Assembly (NCBI RefSeq): GCF_020023385.1
Contig: NZ_JAIQCL010000002.1
Span: forward strand, 310,001-374,000
Length of the DNA stretch: 64,000 nt
Source: Planococcus circulans
Lineage (GTDB): Bacteria > Bacillota > Bacilli > Bacillales_A > Planococcaceae
Direction of reading: 5' to 3'
The translations under genes were made by a program, and so were the position numbers. Positions 44,924 to 54,277 of the stretch are shown here, one piece after another (the stretch's first letter is position 1; each line of letters starts with the position of its first letter). A model generated the notes under the pieces. The model made no database searches. It was not told where the DNA came from and saw only the letters and a program-made list of their open reading frames with translations.

Positions 44924-45446
44924 TCGTCTCGAAGCTTGCTTTGATTTCTTCATTGCTGAAATGGCCAGTCTGACTTTTGACGAGTGTTCCATCTGAACCG
45001 ATATAGACGGAAGTTGGATAGCCGATGATGCCGTATTTTTCGAAGAAAATGCCGCCTTCATCCAATAGCACAGCTATGTTTTCGGCATTTGGAAACCCTT
45101 CGAACCATTTCGTGAATGATTCTGTACTCTTTTCAGCATTCGAATCGGGAGATACAATGGTCAGGACTGCAAAATCCGTTTCTTCACCGGCTAATGTATT
45201 CAACTCTTCCATTCCTGACAAGCAGATTGAACACCAGGAAGCCCAAAACTTCACATAGACTTTTTGGCCGGCATAATCCGCGAGATTCTGCTCATTGCCT
45301 TCCAGATCCATCAATTCGAAAGCAGGCGCGGGTTCACCATCGTTCAGTTGGCCGGCTGCAGCGCCGCTTTCCTGTGAATTGCCGGAACAGGCACTCAAAG
45401 CGACGAGAAGGACAAGGAGCAGTATGTTTTTTGTCAGCGCTCTCAT
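44916..45446 (-). CDS. TlpA-like thioredoxin-fold lipoprotein
   Basis: 176-residue extracytoplasmic thiol protein. The lipobox LSAC has Cys20. The thioredoxin domain (about 35-172) holds the redox motif WCSIC in VKFWASWCSICLSGME and cis-Pro in IIGYPTSVYI. It resembles ResA/TlpA-type reductants for cytochrome c maturation or oxidative repair. ATG 45446 is chosen with GGAAAGGAT about 8 nt upstream; longer in-frame starts also exist. Electron donor not obvious. Confidence 0.87.
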   Translation of the reverse strand: MRALTKNILLLVLLVALSACSGNSQESGAAAGQLNDGEPAPAFELMDLEGNEQNLADYAGQKVYVKFWASWCSICLSGMEELNTLAGEETDFAVLTIVSPDSNAEKSTESFTKWFEGFPNAENIAVLLDEGGIFFEKYGIIGYPTSVYIGSDGTLVKSQTGHFSNEEIKASFETIK

Positions 45447-45543
45447 GGCCATCATCCTTTCCAGTAAAAGTGTGCTCAACTCTTAATAACTCCATCATAT
45501 AGTGGGAATCTGAGAAAAGACATTGAAGCACCTCGGTTTTCCG

Positions 45544-45583
45544 CAAAAAACCATCTCCGTTTTTACGCAAAGATGGTTTTTTG
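45544..45583 (-). terminator. Intrinsic terminator for the LtaS-like gene
   Basis: AAAAAACCATCT/AGATGGTTTTTT stem (bidirectional in form) at the 3' end of the minus-strand sulfatase-fold gene. Confidence 0.85.
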
Positions 45584-47410
45584 TCACTTTTTGTTTTTAT
45601 TGATTTGCTGCAGCGCATTTTTCTGGATGATCGTATCCGATATACGGAGTTGATCGGCTGCAGTTTCGATATGTTCTCGGCATTGGCCGATTTCAACTTC
45701 CGCGCCTGAAGTGGTATCGTAGCACGTTCCGCTTCCACCGGGAGCAGTCAAATCAGGTTGGAAATAAACCTCCTCGTAACGGAAAGCTCCGTCACGGAAA
45801 ACGGTCAGGTTGCTGTCGTCATCCAGAAGGGATTGGCCAAGCATATAGGGTGGGTTGATGTCCAACAGATCGAGAATGGTCGGAGCGATATCAATTTGGC
45901 CGCCAGGATTGTTGACAATGCTGCCTTCTTCCATCTTCGGTTCTTTAATGAAAAGTGGTACCTGCTGATCGAGTTCAACTAACTCGACTTCGGTTTCAGC
46001 ACCCAATTCCTTTGCCATTTCGTTGTCGGGCTGTGTCAATCCGCTATCATGGTCGCCGTAGAAGATGATAAGGGAATCATCCCACATATCCTTCTGTTTC
46101 AGCTTTTCAATCATCACACCGACAGCCCCATCCACATAATGAATGGTTTCGTAATAGCCTTTCAACAGAGGATCTTCATAACCGGTCAAATCCAGCTGCT
46201 CCAGCTCCTTAGGTATTTCATAAGGCGTATGGCTTGAAAGTGCAACCAGAAAAGCAAAATAAGGCTCTTTCAGCTGCTCAGTAAGCTCGATGGAAGTCGT
46301 AAAGAAATCTTCATCATTCAAAGCCATGCCGATGTCCTGATTGTCCGGAAAATCTGTTTTACTGAAGAAATGATTAAAGCCTATATTTTTGTAGAAATCA
46401 TCGCGATTCCAGAAATCCTTTTCGAAAGCATGCATGGCTGCCGTGTCGTAGCCAGCGTTTTTCAGCAGTTCCGGCAACGCATCGAATTCATTATCAGCGT
46501 ATTGTGTATATACGGAACCGGATTTCAAAGGATGCAGGGAAGTCAGTGTGATAAACTCGGCATCAGAGGTACGGCCTTCATGTGTTTGATGATAGAATGA
46601 CGGGAAAAAATTCGACTCTTCTTTCAATGCATTTAAATGGGGGGTTAGCTCCTGCCCATTGACCTGCTGGCCAATCACAGAGGTTTGGAAAGACTCTAAT
46701 TGAACGACAATGATATTGGGTTTTTCCGAGTCGGAAACAGCTGAAGGCGTTTCAGGATTCAACTCCAGGATCCGCGCTTCTTCTTCTGCTGTTACGCTGT
46801 CGTTTTTAAAGAGAGCACCTACACCCTGGACAAAATCCAAGCCGTGATAGCCCCAAAATCCAAGCTGGTAGTATTCACGCATATTTGAAATCGGCTCATC
46901 GACGAGCCATTGTTCTTCATTTGTATAGCTGATTGCGATAGGAATGATAACCAATGCCAGGCCAAGGACAAAACCTGATCCGGCCATCATTCTTTTTTTC
47001 TTTTGATTGACCGGCTCCTGATTCTTACGAGTGGCAAAGAGGATGAGGGAAAAAATCAGCAGATCTGCGAAAAAGAAAAAGTCTATCGCTTCGATCAAGG
47101 TCATGAATCCACCGCCCACGTCACTCATCTGGGTAACGTCCGAAAGCAGGGCTATGGACAGTAAATCATTAAAGTAGCGGTAATACCAAAGGTCGGAAAT
47201 GAGCAGGGTGCTATGCAAAAACAGCAGGGTCAACAAAATCCATCGGCGTTTCTTGTAGCTCAATAACAATGTCCAGCTCGACAAGACGACGATGGAGGCA
47301 AGGTTAAGAACAAAGAAGCTGGCCTGAAATTCAGTGCCGGCATACATGCTGAACAGAAATATTTTGAAAATCGATAATGACAGGTAGACCCAATACTCCA
47401 GAAACTTCAT
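45584..47410 (-). CDS. LTA-synthase family phosphoglycerol transferase
   Basis: 608-residue membrane enzyme: five N-terminal helices (about residues 5-155), then an extracellular sulfatase-fold domain (about 225-560). The catalytic nucleophile is Thr281 in HEGRTSDAEF; other metal-site pieces are VVQLESF (Glu) and YGDHDSG (Asp/His). LtaS enzymes polymerise or prime glycerol-phosphate chains of lipoteichoic acid. Whether this is the main LtaS or a YfnI/YqgS-type paralogue cannot be decided here. Confidence 0.92.
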   Translation of the reverse strand: MKFLEYWVYLSLSIFKIFLFSMYAGTEFQASFFVLNLASIVVLSSWTLLLSYKKRRWILLTLLFLHSTLLISDLWYYRYFNDLLSIALLSDVTQMSDVGGGFMTLIEAIDFFFFADLLIFSLILFATRKNQEPVNQKKKRMMAGSGFVLGLALVIIPIAISYTNEEQWLVDEPISNMREYYQLGFWGYHGLDFVQGVGALFKNDSVTAEEEARILELNPETPSAVSDSEKPNIIVVQLESFQTSVIGQQVNGQELTPHLNALKEESNFFPSFYHQTHEGRTSDAEFITLTSLHPLKSGSVYTQYADNEFDALPELLKNAGYDTAAMHAFEKDFWNRDDFYKNIGFNHFFSKTDFPDNQDIGMALNDEDFFTTSIELTEQLKEPYFAFLVALSSHTPYEIPKELEQLDLTGYEDPLLKGYYETIHYVDGAVGVMIEKLKQKDMWDDSLIIFYGDHDSGLTQPDNEMAKELGAETEVELVELDQQVPLFIKEPKMEEGSIVNNPGGQIDIAPTILDLLDINPPYMLGQSLLDDDSNLTVFRDGAFRYEEVYFQPDLTAPGGSGTCYDTTSGAEVEIGQCREHIETAADQLRISDTIIQKNALQQINKNKK

Positions 47411-47685
47411 AGCGCACCTCCGAACAAGTTATGGCGCTTTGCGGATCAATATAAATGAAGCACTTGTCAGTGAACCATTTTTTCTTGCTGCAAAACGTAG
47501 TTGTTCTTTTAAATACCACTTATCGAACAACAGGAAACCTGCGGTCATGTCTGTATTGTGTCAATGTGAGTTGGCAGATCAGGAGTTTGAATCTGTCCGG
47601 GGGGTGGGTATTTAAGAGAGGAAGAGGCTGGCAGCAATGGACCCGGAATTCCATAGGGGGATAGCCTTATAAAGGAGTGTTAAGT

Positions 47686-47976
47686 GTGGAAAGATTCAAG
47701 AAGGCTCCAGACAAAACGACATCAGCCAAAGTGGAATGCAAATACCCGGTATTGCCTGTAGGTCAAAATTTCCTTGTGGATTTTGGCAGTCAACAGGCTC
47801 TTCATGGCAAATGGCAGGTCGTGGAAAACACGGAAGCTCCATTTTATCTATGCAGCCGGGTGTTTGATAATGGAGAATTGTCCAGAAGAAAATCGGCTGA
47901 TCACCGCCGTAAGTTTTTCGAAGCAGAAATTTATCGTGCATTGGATGGGAATCCTGAAGAAAGTCGATTGAGATGA
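47686..47976 (+). CDS. Small hypothetical protein
   Basis: 96 residues, not recognised. Basic, with KVECKYPVLPVGQNFLVDFG near the start and WQVVENTEAPFYLC as a possible beta hairpin; two Cys, no signal or membrane helix. AAAGGAG (47671-47677) sits 8 nt from GTG 47686, a good translation signal; GTG 47677 overlaps that site. Flanked by the inverted-repeat element downstream. Confidence 0.55.
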   Translation: MERFKKAPDKTTSAKVECKYPVLPVGQNFLVDFGSQQALHGKWQVVENTEAPFYLCSRVFDNGELSRRKSADHRRKFFEAEIYRALDGNPEESRLR

Positions 47977-48055
47977 TGGAGCGGCTGCCCCTTCGAGAGA
48001 GGCGGCTATTTTTTATTGTCTGCTGTTTTATTCTCAAAAAGAGTGGAGAAACGAA

Positions 48056-48316
48056 GAAAGCGCTCCAGGCGGATGCTTTCCGCGGACGACGCGCTGAGCC
48101 TCCTCGTCGCAAGCTCCTGCGGGGTCTCATCACTCCGTTCTTCCGTAGGAGTCACCGCCTTGCGGTCTTTCTTCTAATCGTTTTCACTAACTGATCAACA
48201 GGATATGGAGCAAACCAGCGGAGACTCCCGCGGGCAAGCGAAGTGTCGAAATCCACTCGGGCGTTTAGCCCGAGTTAGTTCGGCGCAAGCCCGTAGGAAA
48301 GCGGAGTTGGTTTGTG
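48056..48316. repeat. Large imperfect inverted repeat (Bacillales-type intergenic element)
   Basis: Two arms of about 100 nt face each other: left arm 48060-48175 (GCGGATGCTTTCCGCGG, GAGCCTCCTCG, GCTCCTGCGGGGTCTCATC), right arm 48211-48316 (GGAGACTCCCGCGGGCAAGCG, ACTCGGGCGTTTAGCCCGAGT hairpin, CGTAGGAAAGCGGAG), about 35 nt apart. The right arm in reverse complement matches the left in order (GCTTTCC, CGGG, GGAGTC, CCGC, TTGC). Very similar elements occur widely between genes in Bacillus and relatives; origin probably miniature and mobile. No gene inside. Confidence 0.7.
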
Positions 48317-48326
48317 GAATATCCGT

Positions 48327-48345
48327 AATTGAAACGTTTTCAATT
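48327..48345. promoter_or_regulatory. Palindrome upstream of the antiporter gene
   Basis: AATTGAAACGTTTTCAATT: two perfect 8-nt half-sites around CGT. It looks like a repressor operator; it is one base too short to fit the 14-nt cre consensus. It lies 90 nt before the NhaC start, near a TATAAA-rich segment. Confidence 0.45.
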
Positions 48346-48434
48346 ATAGATTATTAGTTCAACTTATATAGATAGACTATTTTAAATTTTGCTGTAATAT
48401 AAAAGTAATACATAAAAGTAAGGGGTTACATAGG

Positions 48435-49892
48435 ATGAAAACAAAACAACAAGAGATCGAAATACCTTTTTTACTGGCACTGATTCCACTGGTCACGATG
48501 ATTGTCGCAATGGCGATCACGATTATCGTTTTTGAAGGCAGCCCGCACGTACCACTTGCTTTAGGTGCTATAGTGGCTGGGTTTATCGCCTGGCGACTCG
48601 GCTATAAATGGGAAACAATCGAAGAAGGGGCCTATAAAGGAATCCGCTTGGCTCTGCCTGCTGTTCTGATTATCATTGTGGTCGGCATGATCATTGCCTC
48701 ATGGATTGGCGGCGGCATTATAGCGACCATGATTTACTATGGCCTGCAGATCATTACGCCGTCACTATTTTTGATGACGATCTGCCTCATTTGCGGAATC
48801 GTTGCACTCGCAATCGGCAGTTCCTGGTCGACGATGGGGACAATCGGGGTAGCGGGCATGGGAATCGGCATGAGTATGGGAATCCCCGCTGCAATGGTGG
48901 CAGGTGCGGTGATATCGGGTTCTTATTTTGGTGATAAGATGTCTCCGCTGTCCGACACTACCAACCTCGCGGCAGGCGTTACCGACACAAATCTATTTGA
49001 ACACATCAGGCATATGCTGTATACAACTGTTCCAGGCCTGGTCATTGCTTTGGTTGTCTACTTTTTCCTTGGCCGCCAATTTGGCGGATCAGCAATTGAT
49101 GAAGGGAATATCCAAAGCATTTTAGCGGCATTAGACAGCAATTTTGTCATTTCTGCTTGGCTTCTGCTGGTGCCTGCTGCCATCGTCGTACTTGTGGCAT
49201 TGAAAGTGCCGGCTTTGCCCGCCCTGGTAGTTGGGGTGTTCCTCGGCTTTATCTGCCAGATTTTTGCCCAAGGCGGCAATGTAGGGGATGCAGTCAATAC
49301 GCTCCATGACGGTTTTGCAATTGTCTCAAATAATGAAATGGTCGATGAATTATTTAATCGGGGAGGCATCGCTTCCATGATGTTCACGGTCTCACTGACC
49401 ATTTTTGCGATGGTGTTCGGCGGTGTACTGGAACATACCGGCATGCTGAAAGCCATCGTCACACAAATTTTGAAAGTGGCGAAATCAGCCGGCAGCTTGA
49501 TTGCCGCTACAATCGTCTCCGCCTTCTTCACAAACGCGACAGCTTCAGAGCAGTACATATCCATTCTGCTGCCCGGCAGAATGTACGCCACGGCCTATCA
49601 GGAGAAAGGCTTGCATTCCAAAAACCTGTCACGTGCGCTTGAAGATGGAGGAACTCTGACTTCTCCTTTCATTCCATGGAATACCTGCGGTGTCTTCATC
49701 CTGGCAACTTTAGCCGTCCATCCGTTTGCCTACGCGCCTTATGCGGTGCTCAATTACGCAGTTCCGATCATCGGGATCATCATGGCATTGGTTGGCTACA
49801 AGGTTCAATTTTTGACAGAAGCTGAAATGGAGCAATTAAAAGTGAAGCAGCTGAGAATCGATCGTGAAAACGAATTGACGGAAAGCGTTTAA
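48435..49892 (+). CDS. nhaC: NhaC-family Na+/H+ antiporter
   Basis: 485-residue antiporter with about twelve membrane helices. SYFGDKMSPLSDTTNLAAGV near residue 165 is the NhaC ion-site signature, and the C-terminal PFIPWNTCG motif near 410 matches the duplicated site. Exports Na+ (or takes up other cations or malate/lactate in related subfamilies) coupled to protons. AAGGGG lies about 10 nt before ATG 48435. It ends at a strong terminator. Confidence 0.92.
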   Translation: MKTKQQEIEIPFLLALIPLVTMIVAMAITIIVFEGSPHVPLALGAIVAGFIAWRLGYKWETIEEGAYKGIRLALPAVLIIIVVGMIIASWIGGGIIATMIYYGLQIITPSLFLMTICLICGIVALAIGSSWSTMGTIGVAGMGIGMSMGIPAAMVAGAVISGSYFGDKMSPLSDTTNLAAGVTDTNLFEHIRHMLYTTVPGLVIALVVYFFLGRQFGGSAIDEGNIQSILAALDSNFVISAWLLLVPAAIVVLVALKVPALPALVVGVFLGFICQIFAQGGNVGDAVNTLHDGFAIVSNNEMVDELFNRGGIASMMFTVSLTIFAMVFGGVLEHTGMLKAIVTQILKVAKSAGSLIAATIVSAFFTNATASEQYISILLPGRMYATAYQEKGLHSKNLSRALEDGGTLTSPFIPWNTCGVFILATLAVHPFAYAPYAVLNYAVPIIGIIMALVGYKVQFLTEAEMEQLKVKQLRIDRENELTESV

Positions 49893-49917
49893 GTTCCCGA
49901 TGTGTTGTGGTTAAAAA

Positions 49918-49972
49918 TGAAAAGCGAGCCTTCCTTTTTGAATTTCAAAAAGGAAGGCTCGCTTTTTGATTT
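49918..49972. terminator. Bidirectional intrinsic terminator
   Basis: AAAGCGAGCCTTCCTTTTTG/CAAAAAGGAAGGCTCGCTTT stem with T tail, between the convergent nhaC (+) and GNAT (-) genes. Confidence 0.95.
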
Positions 49973-50004
49973 TGGAATGAACCAGAGAAAGCAGGAAGCT
50001 GCTT

Positions 50005-50865
50005 TCAGTTGTGGCGGTCAATACCATACAACAGCCATGGAGAAGGCAGCTCAAAAGGGTGAAGGGCAGGTAATGTGTGGACTTGGTCAGGGCTTAAGTC
50101 CATCCAGAGCAAGGCCTGTGTTTTTACTTTTTTGCTCAATTGATTTTGCGCCATTGAGACGGTTTCCCAGAAACCCGGCTGCTCCATAAGGTCGTCCCAT
50201 GGATAAATGGCATGCAGGTAATAATCCCGTTTGTAATCTTTTTTAGCGATCAGCACCCGATCCTTGCGTGGATTTTCAAAGAAAGACCACTGTGCGAGCT
50301 CGGCATCCTCAAACAATGCCTCAGAAGCTGGAAATGTGTAGTAGCATTCGTAAGGAAAGACAGCTCCAGTTTGGATATACAAGCGGTCGATCCATGCCTG
50401 CTTATGGGGAATCTCCGTGATTTCCGGCCAGACAGGGCTGCCAGCTCCAAGCGAAGAAATATCAGATGAAATGGCACTGTAAAGTGTGGATATTTCTGCA
50501 AGTCCCAGTTTATCCATGACGCGCCGAGCAGATATATTCTCCTCTTGCGTGTTTGCACCAATCCATTGAATGGCGGGAAGCTTAAAGGCCTGTTCCATAA
50601 TATGGGCCATCAATTGCGTCGATAAATTTTTTCCGCGATAGCGAAGGTCGCTGCGCATTCTGCCGAGCATGATGTATTGCTTGGCGAAAATCGTATAACC
50701 ACCGATGCTTGCCAGTCGGCCATCCAGGAAAAGGCCGTATAAACGGCTGGAACCGTTGGATATCCGCTTATAAACCCGAAGAATGTAGTCATCCTCTATG
50801 CCGGTGTCCATTTCTTCCAAATGATGAAGGTCCTCAAGATTCAATTGACGAATAATTTTTTCCAT
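50005..50865 (-). CDS. GNAT family N-acetyltransferase
   Basis: 286-residue acetyltransferase-like protein. GRMRSDLRYRGKNLSTQLMAHIME has the acetyl-CoA loop R-Y-R-G-K-N, followed by IGANTQEENISARRVMDKLGL. The C-terminal half (about 165-286) is a second, diverged region. ATG 50865 is preferred: AAGGGGTG lies 8 nt upstream; upstream in-frame codons lack a site. Substrate unknown. Confidence 0.85.
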   Translation of the reverse strand: MEKIIRQLNLEDLHHLEEMDTGIEDDYILRVYKRISNGSSRLYGLFLDGRLASIGGYTIFAKQYIMLGRMRSDLRYRGKNLSTQLMAHIMEQAFKLPAIQWIGANTQEENISARRVMDKLGLAEISTLYSAISSDISSLGAGSPVWPEITEIPHKQAWIDRLYIQTGAVFPYECYYTFPASEALFEDAELAQWSFFENPRKDRVLIAKKDYKRDYYLHAIYPWDDLMEQPGFWETVSMAQNQLSKKVKTQALLWMDLSPDQVHTLPALHPFELPSPWLLYGIDRHN

Positions 50866-51051
50866 AACCGGACACCCCTTGTTGATGATTAACTGACTAC
50901 TTGTATTATATACAGGAAAGGCCTCGATTTGCATGCCTGCTCTTTTTTAACCTCGATAGCTGCTGGTTGTAAAAGAAGGCAGATCCGGAAAATGTTTAGT
51001 GGGCGAAAGCAAGAGGGAAAAGAGGGAGCATATTCTAAAGGAGGCTGCGGC

Positions 51052-51852
51052 ATGACTATTTTTTCAACTGAAGCATTAGCTCATAAGCATGTATTGATCA
51101 CTGGAGCCACTGGGGGCATCGGTATGGAGACAGCAAAGTTACTTGCTGGGATGGGTGCACGGATCACCATCACCGGACGCAACAAAGAAAAGCTGGAAAA
51201 ATTGAAATGCGAACTGCTTGAACAGATGCCGGAAGACAGACTCTGTATGCAGGAAGCCGATCTGACCAAATCCGAAGATCGAACGCTTCTTATTAAGCGA
51301 GCTGAAAATGAATTGGGCTTTATTAACGGGTTGGTGAATTCAGCCGGTATTTCAGGAGGGAAGCTGGTCGAGGAGCTTGACGAACCGTTCATCGAAGAGA
51401 TGATGAACTTGAATTTTACTTCGACATTCCTGTTGACGCAGGAACTATATCGCAAGATGCTGGAGAAAAAACAAGGGGACATCGTCAACCTGGCTTCTTT
51501 GTCGGGGTTGCGTGGAACCTATGGCAACACGGCTTACTCGGCCAGCAAGTTCGCTGTTGTCGGTTGGACCCAATCGATGGCGGTTGAGGCAATCGAACAC
51601 GGCATACGTGTCAATGCTGTCTGCCCGGGCTATGTAGACACCGAAATGGCAAGAACCAGCCTCCGCAGAAAAGCGCAGAAAAACCAAAGCAGTTTTGAAG
51701 ATGAACTGGCAAATGCAAAGAAAGACATCCCATCCGGACGTTTGTCGACGGCTTCTGAAGTGGCGAATACCATTGCTTTTCTACTGACGGAAGCTGCCGG
51801 GAACATTGTTGGAGAATCGCTTAAGATTTCAGGAGGCAGTGTTATGAGATGA
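51052..51852 (+). CDS. SDR family oxidoreductase (3-oxoacyl/3-hydroxybutyrate type)
   Basis: 266-residue classical SDR with ITGATGGIGMETAKLLA, LVNSAGISGG, Ser in LASLSGLRG, YSASKFAVVGW (Tyr-x-x-x-Lys), and the C-terminal GESLKISGGSVMR typical of 3-oxoacyl-ACP reductase-like enzymes. ATG 51052 follows AGGAGG by about 7 nt. No fatty-acid genes adjoin, so the substrate is open. Confidence 0.9.
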   Translation: MTIFSTEALAHKHVLITGATGGIGMETAKLLAGMGARITITGRNKEKLEKLKCELLEQMPEDRLCMQEADLTKSEDRTLLIKRAENELGFINGLVNSAGISGGKLVEELDEPFIEEMMNLNFTSTFLLTQELYRKMLEKKQGDIVNLASLSGLRGTYGNTAYSASKFAVVGWTQSMAVEAIEHGIRVNAVCPGYVDTEMARTSLRRKAQKNQSSFEDELANAKKDIPSGRLSTASEVANTIAFLLTEAAGNIVGESLKISGGSVMR

Positions 51853-51985
51853 GGCGGCAATTTGTCTGCTTGACGGGGAAAGGGGCTTTGTATTATCTTT
51901 TAGCCTATTTGTTGTGTATAGTAGATAGAGTGAAAAAGACGATTTGCCTATTTTGTAACTTGCCGGATAAAAGGGGAACGACCAT

Positions 51986-52552
51986 TTGGAAAAAGAGATT
52001 ACAGAGATTCAAGATATTTTACAGACTTCTGAAGGGGCCCATGTTTTTTATTATGTGGAGGAGCTCGAGCGTTATATTGTCAATGCAGCCTCTTATATTA
52101 TTGCAGGCATCGAGAATGGGGATCAAATCCTCTTCGTTGAGAGCGAGCGCCTTTATCCCAAGATTTTAAAGCGTGTAGAAGAACTTGTTACCCAAGAACA
52201 GCTGAAGAACATTCATTACGTCAATAATTTCACGTTTTACTGGCGGAACGGAAATTTCCATCCGCCGACAATCCTTGCCTATTTCTCTGATTTGATCAGT
52301 CCATTTATGGAAGAGGAACAGAGCTTCCGCACGTGGGGACATATTGAATGGCGGGACGAAGTGGAAATCATAAAAGATATCAAAGAATATGAATGCGAAA
52401 TCGAACAGCTTATGCCTCATATCAAAGCTCTTTCGGTATGTGCCTATGATGCAGCCCGTCTTTCCACTGAATTTAAGGAAGTGCTGATGAACTGCCACGG
52501 CTTCCTGATGACAGACGAAGAAATTGCACCGATTTCCAAGCAGGATAATTAA
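51986..52552 (+). CDS. MEDS-domain sensor protein
   Basis: 188-residue stand-alone MEDS (DcmR-type sensory) domain. GAHVFYYVEELERYIVNAASYIIAGIENGDQILFVE near the N-terminus is cut here to YIIAGIENGDQILFV, its family signature. Three Cys (in YECEIEQ, LSVCAYD and LMNCHGF) could form a ligand or redox site. No kinase or DNA-binding partner is fused. TTG 51986 with AAAAGGGGA 9 nt upstream. In Bacillales such proteins are linked to anti-sigma or stress signalling by context; here the context gives no partner. Confidence 0.78.
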   Translation: MEKEITEIQDILQTSEGAHVFYYVEELERYIVNAASYIIAGIENGDQILFVESERLYPKILKRVEELVTQEQLKNIHYVNNFTFYWRNGNFHPPTILAYFSDLISPFMEEEQSFRTWGHIEWRDEVEIIKDIKEYECEIEQLMPHIKALSVCAYDAARLSTEFKEVLMNCHGFLMTDEEIAPISKQDN

Positions 52553-52565
52553 ATGGCAATACAAC

Positions 52566-52611
52566 TAAAAGAATTTCTTCTCGGTCTCCGTGAAGAAATT
52601 CTTTTTTTTTA
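52566..52611 (+). terminator. Intrinsic terminator
   Basis: AAAGAATTTCTTC/GAAGAAATTCTTT stem with a run of nine T, after the MEDS-domain gene. Confidence 0.95.
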
Positions 52612-52683
52612 TGCGTTACTCGGAAGTTAGCGTAGAGAGCGCGAAAAAAGTTAAGGATACTCCCATCTTTTATTGACAGAATA

Positions 52684-52711
52684 TTGACAATTTTTGAAAA
52701 GGGCATACTAT
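52684..52711 (+). promoter_or_regulatory. Sigma-A promoter of the aldehyde dehydrogenase gene
   Basis: TTGACA (52684-52689), 16-nt spacer, TACTAT (52706-52711), about 85 nt before the start at 52795. A second TTGACA lies just upstream at 52673. Confidence 0.7.
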
Positions 52712-52794
52712 ATTAAGTAACGAGTCCTTGAGGTAAAGCCGGAATTTCCAACAAGAACCGGGTTTTTGTAACTGAAGAAGGAGGAGAACCTGTA

Positions 52795-54243
52795 ATGATT
52801 GAAATCGGAAAATACCATTTCGGTTCCATTATTGATGGCAAGGAATTGCCGAAAGATGGTCGGGATGAAATTGAAGTGATTAATCCTTATAACAATGAAG
52901 TAATCGGGAAGATTTCGTGTGCGACTGCTGAAGATGCGGCTGATGCAGTTGCCAGTGCCCATCGTGTTTATACCAAAACCATGAAGAGAATGCCAGCGCA
53001 TAAGCGTGCAGCGATTTTACGGAAAACGGCTGATCTGCTGGAAATCGATGCCGATGAGTTTGCCCATCTACTGTCTTTGGAAGCAGGGAAACCCATCAAG
53101 GAAAGCCGTGTAGAAGTAGCGCGTGCGGTGCAGGTGCTGCGTTTTGCTTCGGAGGGTGCCAAATCGATTTATGGAGAAATGATTCCACTGGACAGTGCAA
53201 TCGGTGGAGAAAATCAAATCGGCATGTCAAAACGTGTTTCTTTGGGCGTAGTGGCAGCCATTACGCCTTTCAACTTTCCACTGAATCTGGTGCTCCATAA
53301 AGTCGCCCCGGCGATTGCGGCAGGCAATACGGTGGTTTTAAAGCCTGCAGAGAAAACACCGCTGTCCCCGGTTCTTCTTTACCGGCTGTTCGAAAAAGCC
53401 GGATTGCCTAAAGGGGTGATCAATATTGTCATGGGTCCTGGGCAGGAGCTGGCGGAAACTTTGGTGACCCATCCGAAAGTCAAACGGGTGACATTCACCG
53501 GCAGCAGTGCTGTCGGCTGGAAAATACATGAAATGGCCAAACGGAAAAAAGTTACCTTGGAACTGGGGTCGAATGCTCCAAATATCATTTTTGAGGATGC
53601 GGATCTGGACGTTGCCGTCAATGCCATTGTAATCGGCGGCTTCACATATGCCGGTCAAGCCTGCGTTTCTGCCCAGCGGATTTATGTGCAGGAAGCTGTT
53701 TATCAGGCTTTTCTCGAAAAGCTGACAAAGAAAGTGAAAGCGCTTCAAACTGGCGATCCATTGGATGAGTCGACCGATATGGGTCCGATGATCACAGAGG
53801 AAGCGGCTGAAAGGGCAGAATCGTGGGTCACGGAAGCTGTCGAACAAGGTGCGACTTTATCGGCAGGCGGCAAACGTCGAGGTACATTGATGGAGCCGAC
53901 CATTGTCAGTGACGTAACCCCTGACATGAAAGTGGTCTGTGCAGAAGTATTTGCGCCGATTGTCAGTGTCATGCCGTTCACTACAGAAGAAGACGCGGTG
54001 CACCACGCCAATGATTCGGATTTCGGCCTGCAGGCGGCTGTTTTCACTGCTGATATCAACCGTGCCATGCGGATGGCGGATGCACTTGATACAGGAGGCG
54101 TCTGGATCAATGAAGTATCAGTTCGGCGCTATGATCATATTCCATACGGCGGAGTGAAAAACAGCGGCACTGGAAAAGAAGGAGTCAAATATGCCATCGA
54201 AGAAATGACGGACGTAAAGTTCATCGGCATCAAACTGTATTGA
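52795..54243 (+). CDS. NAD(P)-dependent aldehyde dehydrogenase
   Basis: 482-residue ALDH superfamily enzyme, close to lactaldehyde/succinate-semialdehyde-type members. Catalytic Glu in VTLELGSNAPNII, Cys in YAGQACVSAQRIY (around residue 288) and nucleotide fold TFTGSSAVGWKI are intact. Oxidises an aldehyde to the acid. GAAGGAGGAG lies about 7 nt before ATG 52795. An alcohol dehydrogenase follows 34 nt later, so the pair likely acts as alcohol to aldehyde to acid. Confidence 0.92.
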   Translation: MIEIGKYHFGSIIDGKELPKDGRDEIEVINPYNNEVIGKISCATAEDAADAVASAHRVYTKTMKRMPAHKRAAILRKTADLLEIDADEFAHLLSLEAGKPIKESRVEVARAVQVLRFASEGAKSIYGEMIPLDSAIGGENQIGMSKRVSLGVVAAITPFNFPLNLVLHKVAPAIAAGNTVVLKPAEKTPLSPVLLYRLFEKAGLPKGVINIVMGPGQELAETLVTHPKVKRVTFTGSSAVGWKIHEMAKRKKVTLELGSNAPNIIFEDADLDVAVNAIVIGGFTYAGQACVSAQRIYVQEAVYQAFLEKLTKKVKALQTGDPLDESTDMGPMITEEAAERAESWVTEAVEQGATLSAGGKRRGTLMEPTIVSDVTPDMKVVCAEVFAPIVSVMPFTTEEDAVHHANDSDFGLQAAVFTADINRAMRMADALDTGGVWINEVSVRRYDHIPYGGVKNSGTGKEGVKYAIEEMTDVKFIGIKLY

Positions 54244-54277
54244 GTCTTGAAAATTTGATTGAGGAGAGGGTGGGAAT

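Noticed and set aside
47455-47664. 69-residue plus-strand frame
   Set aside because: No Shine-Dalgarno, no recognisable domain, and composition like non-coding DNA between divergent genes.
47973-48194. Plus-strand frame within the inverted repeat
   Set aside because: It is produced by the GC-rich repeat arm, with no ribosome site or domain.
48327-48345. cre site for CcpA
   Set aside because: Only three bases separate TG from CG where cre needs four, so it is listed as an unknown palindrome.
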